Source: Streptomyces tailanensis
GTDB taxonomy: Bacteria; Actinomycetota; Actinomycetes; Streptomycetales; Streptomycetaceae
Direction of reading: 5' to 3'
Assembly: GCF_008386495.1 (NCBI RefSeq)
Contig: NZ_VTHJ01000084.1
Coordinates: forward strand, 1-33,146
Length of the DNA stretch: 33,146 nt
Positions 14,562 to 22,300 of this stretch are shown in pieces. Under the pieces are notes generated by a model. The model made no database searches and had not been told where the DNA came from. It saw only the letters and a program-made list of their open reading frames with translations. How positions within the stretch are numbered: the first letter of the stretch is position 1; the number at the start of each line of letters is the position of its first letter. The position numbers and the translations under genes were made by a program.

Positions 14562-16348
14562 GCGAGGAACAGGGCCTCCCGGTCGCTTCGGTGGCCCGGG
14601 CCCGGGAATACGCCCGTCGCCTGGCAGCCAGGCATCGCCGGTCGCTTCTGGCGATTGTCCTGGTCCAGGCCCTGGCCGCGGCGGCGGGACTGCTCGGCCC
14701 GTGGATCCTGGGGGAGGTCGTGGACGCGGTCAGCGACGGCAGCGCGCGCGGCTCCCTCATCGACCGGCTCGCCCTGCTGTTCGTCGCGGGGGTGCTCGTG
14801 CAGACGGCGCTCACCTGGTGGGCCAGCCGGCGGTCGGCGGCGCTGGCGGAGGATGTGCTCGCCCGCGTGCGCGAGGACCTGATGGAGGGAATGGTCCGGC
14901 TGCCCCTCCAGAGCGTGGAGCGGGCCGGAACGGGTGACCTCGTGGCCCGCACGACGAGCGACGTGAACCGTCTCGGGCACACCGTCCGGTTCGCGGGCCC
15001 CCACTTCTTCGTGGCCTCGGTCACGGCGCTGGCGACCGTCGTGGGCATGCTGCTTGTCAGCCCGCCGCTCACGGCCGTGCTGGTGCTGGGGCTCCCTCTC
15101 GTGATCGGCGCCACGCGCTGGTACCTGCGCCGCGCGTCACCCGGGTACGCCCGGGTGATGGCGGCCTGGGCACGGGTCAACAACGGTGTGTACGAGACCG
15201 TCGAGGGCATCCGCACCGCGGAGGCGCTGGGCCTCGGGCCGTCACGCGTCGCGGGCGCGGAACGGGACGTGCGGGAGATCGCCGCCGCCGAGCGGTACAC
15301 CCTGCGGCTGCGGACCGTCTGGATCCCGGCCCTCGAGCTCGGCAACCTCGTCGTCATGGTCGCGGTCCTGGTGGCCGGCGGCGTGCTCCACGCGCACGGG
15401 CTCGCCTCGCCCGGCGAGGTGGTCGCCGTGATCGCGTACGTCCGGTTCCTCGCGGGCCCCGTGGACGTCCTCACCTCGCTGCTAGAGGCGCTCCAGATCG
15501 CGGAGGTGGCGCTGCGGCGCGTCATCGGCGCCCAGGCGCCCACACCCGCCCGGGACCCCGTGCCGACGGCCGAGCCGCGAGGGGACACCCTGTCCGTGCG
15601 TGGCCTGCGCTTCGGCTACGGCCGGAGCCGCGACGTGCTGCGCGGCCTCGACCTGGACGTCGCGCCGGGGGAGCGGGTGGCGATTGTCGGACCCAGCGGG
15701 GCGGGAAAGAGCACGCTCGGCCAACTGGTCGCCGGGCTCCAGACACCGCGTGCCGGGGCCGTGCGGCTGGGCGGCGCCGACACCGCCGCGCTGCGCGCAG
15801 GGGACATGGCGGCGCGCGTCGTCCTCGTCACGCAGGAGAGCCACGTCTTCCAGGCCACGGTGCGGGAGAACGTCGTCCTGGTCACGGGCGCGGGGCGGGC
15901 CGGCGACGAGGAGGTGCGGGAGGCGCTACGGACCGTGGGCGCGCTGGAGTGGGCGCTCGCGCTTCCGGAGGGCCTCGGCACGAGGGTCGGATCCGGCGGC
16001 CACCCGCTGTCCCTGAAGGAGGCCCAGCAGCTGGCGCTGGCGCGGGTGCTGACCGCGGACCCCCGCGTCGTCGTGCTCGACGAGGCGACCTCGCTGCTGG
16101 AGCCGCAGGCGGCCCGGAGCCTTGAACAGTCGGTGGCGGCCGTGCTGAAGGGCCGCACCGTCGTCGCTGTCGCGCACCGGCTGCACACGGCCTACGCGGC
16201 CGACCGCGTCGTCATGCTCGAAAACGGCGAGATCAGCGAAACGGGCAGCCACGAGGAACTTATGCGGAACGCCGGCCCCTACGCGAGGCTCTGGAATTCC
16301 TGGCAATCCGCCTCCATGCCCTCGTACCCCGAGGTTTCCGACACGTAA
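14558..16348 (+). CDS. ABC exporter half-transporter B: intact Walker A/B, degenerate signature
   Basis: The ATG overlaps the upstream stop (ATGA). The 596-residue protein has a membrane domain of about six helices, then an NBD with Walker A GPSGAGKST (378-386, Lys384), Walker B VVVLDE (D508, E509) and switch His540 in AVAHRL. The signature, normally LSGGQ, reads LSLKE (484-488). Combined with half-transporter A, the dimer would form one site with good Walker A, Walker B and switch His (from B) plus a good signature (from A). The other site would lack both a Walker A and a signature. Heterodimeric exporters with one degenerate site are well known, though loss of Walker A itself is more extreme than usual. 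Substrate inferred to be the cluster product. Confidence 0.92.
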   Translation: MSEEQGLPVASVARAREYARRLAARHRRSLLAIVLVQALAAAAGLLGPWILGEVVDAVSDGSARGSLIDRLALLFVAGVLVQTALTWWASRRSAALAEDVLARVREDLMEGMVRLPLQSVERAGTGDLVARTTSDVNRLGHTVRFAGPHFFVASVTALATVVGMLLVSPPLTAVLVLGLPLVIGATRWYLRRASPGYARVMAAWARVNNGVYETVEGIRTAEALGLGPSRVAGAERDVREIAAAERYTLRLRTVWIPALELGNLVVMVAVLVAGGVLHAHGLASPGEVVAVIAYVRFLAGPVDVLTSLLEALQIAEVALRRVIGAQAPTPARDPVPTAEPRGDTLSVRGLRFGYGRSRDVLRGLDLDVAPGERVAIVGPSGAGKSTLGQLVAGLQTPRAGAVRLGGADTAALRAGDMAARVVLVTQESHVFQATVRENVVLVTGAGRAGDEEVREALRTVGALEWALALPEGLGTRVGSGGHPLSLKEAQQLALARVLTADPRVVVLDEATSLLEPQAARSLEQSVAAVLKGRTVVAVAHRLHTAYAADRVVMLENGEISETGSHEELMRNAGPYARLWNSWQSASMPSYPEVSDT

Positions 16349-16363
16349 GGGAGGCAGAGCGAC

Positions 16364-18283
16364 ATGGCAGAAACCGAACGTACGGGTCCGCTGACCGGCA
16401 CCCAGCACTGGGTCTGGCTGCTCGACACGACGGCCCCGACCGGGCGGGAGAGATTGCCGCTGATACGAGTGAGAAGCGGCGTGCCTCCCGGGACGACCGT
16501 CGATCTGCTGACCCGGGTGCTTCGTCGGCTCATGGACCGGCACGAGGCGCTGCGCACCAGTGTGCGGCTGGGGCCCGGTGGCAGCCCAGAGCAGGTGGTG
16601 CACGCCGACGTCGAGCCGCATGTCACCCTCGTCGAGGAGGGGCGGGTGCAGAAGGTGCTGGGCGAAGCCACGGCCGGCGGAACGACGCTGCGGGCCGTCG
16701 CGCACGTCTCCGGCCACGATGTGACCGACCTGGAGTTCAGCCTTCCCGATATCTCTGTCGACCACTATTCGATCAGCGTGCTCCGCGCCGATTACGAACG
16801 CATACTCAAGGCGGAAATCACCGGTTCCGATCCCGGGTTCGGACCCGTGCGATGGCATCCGGTGGACCAGGGAATCGCCGAGTCCGAGAACGGCCCTCGC
16901 CACGCACGCGGCGCCGCGCTTGAGGCCTGGCGGCAGAGCCTGGAACGAGGCCCGCATTCGACGCTCCCGTTCCGCTGGAACAGATCGCTCTACTGGAACC
17001 GAGCCCCGAGCGACGGCGAAATGATCGAGAGCACGCTGCTCTCGCGAGAGCTGGCCGACTCGTGCGGAGCCCTGTCGGACAAGCTCGGGGTGACGGTCCC
17101 CACCACGCTCTTTGGGCTCCTCGTGGCCATCATGACGGGCTGGACCGGTAACGACTCGTGCGCCGTGGGCGTGGTCTCCTCCAACCGGTTCGAGCCGCAC
17201 CTCATGAACAGCGTCGGCCGGTACTCGGACGAACTGCGTGTCGTCATCGACGTCGCCGACGACCCGCCCTTTCCTGAGATAGCGCGCCAGGCGTTCGGCG
17301 ATCTGGTCTTCGCGTACACCAAGGGCCTGTTCGACGTCGGCGAGCTCGTGATGGAGGAGGCCCGCCGGTCTCTCGACGCCGGGGCGCGCTTCACCAACTC
17401 CGTCATCTACGCGTACCACGACTACCGCGACGGCCTCAGATCGCTGCCGGAGGGCTACGCGGAAGGCGGCGTGACACAGCGGACGATCGACTACCGCACG
17501 CCCAACTTCCGGCTCGACGTCACCCCCGTGGACGGCGCTCTTGAGCTGGTCCTCAGGGCGTCCGAGTCGATGCTCTCGCGGGCTGGTGCCCGGGACTTCC
17601 TGGCTCTCTTCCCGTCGCTCACCGACGCGCTGCTCGCGGATACCCAGCTGCGCGTGTCGCAACTGGCGGAACGGGTGCGTCTCGACGCGCCTTGGAACGG
17701 CCCGGGGTGGGCCAGGGTGCGGCAGTCATGGATCGACCTCAGCCATCTGAACCAGGTCGTCAGCGAGCGGACGGGTGTCGAGCGCGCCCGCGTCTTCTTC
17801 CGCCCCACAGGCGGCCCCTCCGGCCCTCCCGACCTGGTGTGCTACGTCAAACCGGGTGATCCGTCCCTCACCCCGGGGGCGCTGCGCGAGGCGCTCCGCG
17901 ACGAGGTGTCTCACCATCCGTGCCTGATGGTCCCCGGCCACTTCGTGTTCTGCGACGGTGCGCCCGAGCACCCCGACGACCTCGACGGCTGGCTGCGTCA
18001 GCGGGTCCTCACACGGGGCAGCGGCGATGGCGATCCGACCGACGACGAGCCGCGCCACGACCGGGAGGAGGCCGTCGCCTCGGTTTTCCGCGCCCTGCAC
18101 CCGGGCCTTACCCCCCGCATGTCCGCGACGTACGCCGAGTCGCGCGGCGAGTTCACCAAGATCCCCGCCTTCCTGCGGCACCTGGCCGAACTCGGCTATT
18201 CAGAAATCAACTTCAAGGACTTCATCGGAATGTCCTCGCTCAGGTACCTGGCCGCGCGACTTGAGCGGAAGGAACGACAATGA
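16364..18283 (+). CDS. Free-standing degenerate condensation-like protein with A-subdomain and carrier remnants
   Basis: The ATG lies 15 bp after the ABC gene with a GGGAGG site. The first about 440 of 639 residues resemble an NRPS condensation domain (early LTGTQHWVW and RHEALRTSVRL, later NSVGRYSDELRVVI). The active-site motif reads SLPDISVDHYS around residues 126-136, without either His of HHxxxDG. Residues about 450-560 look like the C-terminal subdomain of an adenylation domain (VERARVFF, LVCYVKPGD, PCLMVPGHFVF) without the rest of it. The end (about 565-639) resembles a carrier domain in which the GGxS phosphopantetheine site is replaced by SRGEFTK (593-599). It may be a structural, docking or unusual acyl-transfer protein derived from a C-A-PCP module. 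Function is unknown. It is coupled by ATGA to the SbnA-type gene. Confidence 0.75.
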   Translation: MAETERTGPLTGTQHWVWLLDTTAPTGRERLPLIRVRSGVPPGTTVDLLTRVLRRLMDRHEALRTSVRLGPGGSPEQVVHADVEPHVTLVEEGRVQKVLGEATAGGTTLRAVAHVSGHDVTDLEFSLPDISVDHYSISVLRADYERILKAEITGSDPGFGPVRWHPVDQGIAESENGPRHARGAALEAWRQSLERGPHSTLPFRWNRSLYWNRAPSDGEMIESTLLSRELADSCGALSDKLGVTVPTTLFGLLVAIMTGWTGNDSCAVGVVSSNRFEPHLMNSVGRYSDELRVVIDVADDPPFPEIARQAFGDLVFAYTKGLFDVGELVMEEARRSLDAGARFTNSVIYAYHDYRDGLRSLPEGYAEGGVTQRTIDYRTPNFRLDVTPVDGALELVLRASESMLSRAGARDFLALFPSLTDALLADTQLRVSQLAERVRLDAPWNGPGWARVRQSWIDLSHLNQVVSERTGVERARVFFRPTGGPSGPPDLVCYVKPGDPSLTPGALREALRDEVSHHPCLMVPGHFVFCDGAPEHPDDLDGWLRQRVLTRGSGDGDPTDDEPRHDREEAVASVFRALHPGLTPRMSATYAESRGEFTKIPAFLRHLAELGYSEINFKDFIGMSSLRYLAARLERKERQ

Positions 18284-19374
18284 GCCACCCCACTGGTGGC
18301 CTCGTGGACACCGAGCCCGAGGCCCTCATCGCCAGGGCCAGGACCGGGACTCCGCTGCGGCCCCTCCTCGTGCGTCACGCGGGTGGGACCCGGCGCCTGT
18401 GGCTGAAGCTGGAGCAGGAGAACCCGACCGGCTCGATCAAGTACCGCACCGCTCTCGGGCTGCTCGCCGCCCTGTCCGGGCGGAGGCCGCTCACGCCCGG
18501 CGGCAGGGTCGTGGAGTCCACCTCGGGAAACCTCGGCCTGGCCCTCGCCCACCTGCTGCCCCGGATGGGCTGCCGGTTCCTCGCGGTCGTCGATCCCAAG
18601 GTGCCTCCCGCCGTGCAGGAGCTGATGCGCTCCTACGGCGCCGAGGTCCGCGAGGTCACCGAGCGCGACGAGCACGACGGCTATCTGCTCACCCGGCTGG
18701 CCATGGTGGCCGAACTCCGCGCCGCCGACCCCATGCTGCGGTGGACCGACCAGTACCACAGCCCGGCGGGTCCCACCGTCCACCGCGACATCACCGCGGC
18801 TGAGCTGGCCGAGCAGACAGGCGGCGGCGTGGACGCGCTCCTCGTGGCCGTCAGCACCGGCGGGACGCTCGCCGGGATCAGCGAAGGGCTGCGGGCGCGG
18901 TTACCCGGCCTCCGCGCCCTCGCCGTGGACGTGCACGGCTCACTGGCGACCGGCGGCCGGGCGCACGCCCACCTGCTCACCGGCGTCGGCGCCTCCCGGC
19001 GGTCCTCGCTGCTGCGCCCCGCCCAGTACGACCGCACGGTCCGCGTCCGCGATGTCGAGGCGTTCGCCTGCTGCCGCATGCTCAGCGAGGACACCGGACT
19101 GCGGATCGGCGGCTCGGGAGGAGCCGTCCTCGCCGCCTACCTCGGGCAGCAGGAGGACGGCCTGCGGGGGACGCGCTGCCCCGTCGCGGTCGTCGCGGAC
19201 GGCGCCGACAACTACCTCACGACCTACTACGACGACACCTGGCTCGACGACAAGGGCATCGCGGAGCGCGTCCACGCCGAGATGGCCGAGGCCAGGTCGG
19301 AAGGCCTGTCCTTCGAATTCGAACAGCAGTCCGCGAGTCCCACGCGGCTTCTGGCCAGAAGGGTGGACCAGTGA
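18280..19374 (+). CDS. sbnA: SbnA-type N-(2-amino-2-carboxyethyl)-L-glutamate synthase (cysteine-synthase family)
   Basis: The 364-residue protein is a fold-type II PLP enzyme of the cysteine synthase family. It has GSIKYR (PLP Lys54), the substrate loop STSGNLG (80-86), STGGTLAG and a C-terminal GGSGGAVLA. The central GYLLTRLAMV and the WTDQYHSPAGPTVH segment resemble SbnA and related Dap enzymes rather than housekeeping CysK. SbnA condenses O-phospho-L-serine with L-glutamate to the intermediate that SbnB oxidises to Dap. An SbnB homologue at the left of the window supports this. The two genes are usually neighbours but here lie in separate operons. Start and stop overlap neighbouring genes (ATGA, GTGA), so it is translated with the NRPS genes. 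It contains a TTA codon at 18901. A cysteine-synthase-like activity is the main alternative. Confidence 0.82.
   Translation: MSHPTGGLVDTEPEALIARARTGTPLRPLLVRHAGGTRRLWLKLEQENPTGSIKYRTALGLLAALSGRRPLTPGGRVVESTSGNLGLALAHLLPRMGCRFLAVVDPKVPPAVQELMRSYGAEVREVTERDEHDGYLLTRLAMVAELRAADPMLRWTDQYHSPAGPTVHRDITAAELAEQTGGGVDALLVAVSTGGTLAGISEGLRARLPGLRALAVDVHGSLATGGRAHAHLLTGVGASRRSSLLRPAQYDRTVRVRDVEAFACCRMLSEDTGLRIGGSGGAVLAAYLGQQEDGLRGTRCPVAVVADGADNYLTTYYDDTWLDDKGIAERVHAEMAEARSEGLSFEFEQQSASPTRLLARRVDQ
18901..18903 (+). promoter_or_regulatory. TTA leucine codon in the SbnA-type gene
   Basis: In-frame TTA (ARLPG), with the same four-codon context as in the first NRPS at 9641. It would place Dap supply under the same bldA-type control. 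Confidence 0.8.
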
Positions 19375-22300
19375 CCACGACCCGCCTCGCCTCCCTCACC
19401 ACGCTGCCCGGCGTGCTGCGCCAGCGCGCGGAGGCCCAGCCGGACCGGCACGCCTACGCGTTCCTGAGCGGCGACGCCGACGCAGGCCCGGCCACCCTCG
19501 ACTACGCTGGACTGGCCCGCCGGTCGCGTGCCGTCGCCCGCCGCCTCGTCGGCCGGTTCGCGCCCGGCGACCGGGCCATGCTGCTCTACCCACCGGGGTT
19601 CGACTACCTCGCAGGCCTGTTCGGCTGCTGGCAGGCCGGGCTGGTGGCGGTGCCGGTGTACCCGCCCGACGGGGAACGCGCCGCAGGACGGCTGGCGGCC
19701 ATCGCTGCCGACGCACGGGCGTCCGTCGCCTTGACCACGAGCCTGGCCACCGCCTCCTACGACCCCCTGCCCGGCACCGCGCTCATCCTCACCGACGGCC
19801 TCACCGACGGTGACAGCGAGGACCTCCCCGAGGGCCCCGGCCCGGACGAGGAGACGGTCGCGCTGCTCCAGTACACCTCCGGGTCCACCACCAGCCCCCG
19901 GGGCGTGATGCTGACCCACGGCAACCTGATGGCCAACCTTGCCCACATCCAAAGGTGCTTCGGCCACACGCCCGGCAGCCGCGCCGTCTCCTGGCTGCCT
20001 CCCTACCACGACATGGGCCTCATCGGCGGGCTCCTCCAGCCACTGTACGGCGGGTTCCCCATCACCCTCATGGCACCCCGTACCTTCGTCCGCGACCCAC
20101 TGCGCTGGCTGCGGGCCATCAGCGAGGACCGCGCGACGAGCAGCGGCGGCCCCGACTTCGCCTACGACCTCGCCGTCCGCCGCGTCACTCCCGAGCAGCG
20201 CGACAGCCTCGACCTCAGCAGCTGGACCGTGGCCTTCAGCGGCGCCGAGCCGGTGCGCGCCGCGACCATGCGCCGGTTCACCGAGTACTTCGCGCCGTCC
20301 GGCTTCCGCGCCTCGGCGTTCTACCCGTGCTACGGGCTGGCCGAGGCCACGCTGATCGTCAGCGGCGGCGACACGGCCGCGCCGCCCGTGACCGCGTCCG
20401 TGGACCGCGCCCGACTGGAACTCGGCCGCGTCGCACCGGATCCCCGTGGCTACACCGTCGTGGGATGCGGCACCTCCGTGGTGGGGCAGCAACTGCGCAT
20501 CGTGGACCCCGAGACGGCCCGGGAGGTTCCGCCCGGCACGGTCGGCGAGGTGTGGGTATCCGGCGCGAGCGTGGCGCAGGGTTACTGGGAACGGCCGGAG
20601 GACACCGCCCGCACGTTCCGGGCGCACCTCGCACCCACCGGAGAGGGCCCCTTCCTGCGCACCGGCGACCTTGGTTACCTCGGCGACGGCGGCGAACTGT
20701 TCGTCACCGGGCGGCTCAAGGACCTCATCACCATCAGGGGCCGCAACTGCCACCCGGAGGACATCGAGTTCACCGCGGTCGGCGCCCATCCCGCGCTGCG
20801 GCCCGCCGCCGGCGCCGCGTTCTCGATCACGGAAGGCGACGAGGAGCGGCTCTTCATCGTGCACGAGATCGCTGGGCGCCAAGCGAGGGACGCGGACCTC
20901 ACCGCCGTGGCCCGCGCCGTCCGCGAGCGCGTCGCGGCGGCCCACTCGCTCCAGGCGCACGCTGTGGTCCTGGTGCGGCCGGGCGGCGTTCCCCGCACCA
21001 CCAGCGGCAAGGTGCAGCGTCGCCTGTGCCGCGAGCGGCTGCGGGACGGCACGCTGCCCGTCGTGCTGCGGGACGAGCGTGAGGCCGCCGCACCCGCCGT
21101 ACCCGCCGTGACCCGGGACCAGCTGCTCGCCGCCGACGCGAAGCGGCGGGCGGTGCTGGCCGGCGCGTACGTCCACGCCCTCGCGGCCCGGCTGTTGCGC
21201 GTGGACCCCGCGTCGCTGCGGCCGGACCGCCCGCTGACCGAGCACGGCATGGACTCGGTGGCGGGCCTGGAACTGGCGCACCAGATCGAACGGGACACCG
21301 GGGTCGTCCTGCCCGCGTCCGCCGTGCCGCGGGGCGACGGCATCGCGGCGCTCACCGGGCTGGTCCTCGCCGGGCTCGCCGACGCGCCGGCTGATGAGCC
21401 CCGGGACGAGGCCGCCGCCGGGCAGGACCGCCGTTACCCGGCAGATGAGTACCCGCTCTCCCACGGCCAGCGGGCGATGTGGGCCCTGCACCAGATGGCG
21501 GACGGCGACGGCACGTACAACGCGGCGACCGCCGTGCGGATCGAGGCGGAGCTCGACGGGGACGCGCTGCGCGAGGCCTTCGGCCGGCTCATCGAGCGCC
21601 ATGCTGTGCTGCGCACCACCTACTCCTCTGTCGGCGGCTCCCCGGTCCAGGTGCGGCACGACACCGTCGACGACTGGTTCCGCCACGAGACCGGCGTCGC
21701 CGCGGACACGCTGCGGGACAGGCTCGCCGAGGAAGCCGCGCGCGGCTTCGACCTGGACTGGGGCCCGGTGGTGCGCGTCCACCTGTTCACCCTGTCGGCT
21801 CGGACGCACGTCCTGCTGCTGGTGGCCCATCACGTAGCCGTGGACTTCTGGTCGTTCGAGGTGCTGCTGAGGGAACTCGGCGACCGTTACGAGGAGGTCC
21901 GCTCCGAAACCTCCGGCCCCGGGCCCGCCGCCGACTTCCTCGACCACGTGGACGGGCAGTCCCGGCTGCTGGCGGGGCCCGCCGGCGAGCGGATGTGGGA
22001 GTACTGGCGCACCCGCCTGGCCGGGCCGCTGCCAGTGCTGGCCCTGCCCACCGACAGGCCCCGGTCCGCCGTGCGCCAGCACCGGGGTGCCGCCCACCAG
22101 ACCGTCATCGGCCCGGAGACGGCCGCCCGTGTGGCGCGGCTCGCCGCGATCGAGGAAACCACGCCGTTCACCGTGCTCCTCGCCGGCTACCAGGCCCTGT
22201 TGCACCGGTACTCCTCCGACGAGGACGTCATCGTCGGCGTGCCCATGGCCGGACGCGGCAGGGAGGCACTCTCCGGCCTCGTCGGCTACGTGTCCAACAC

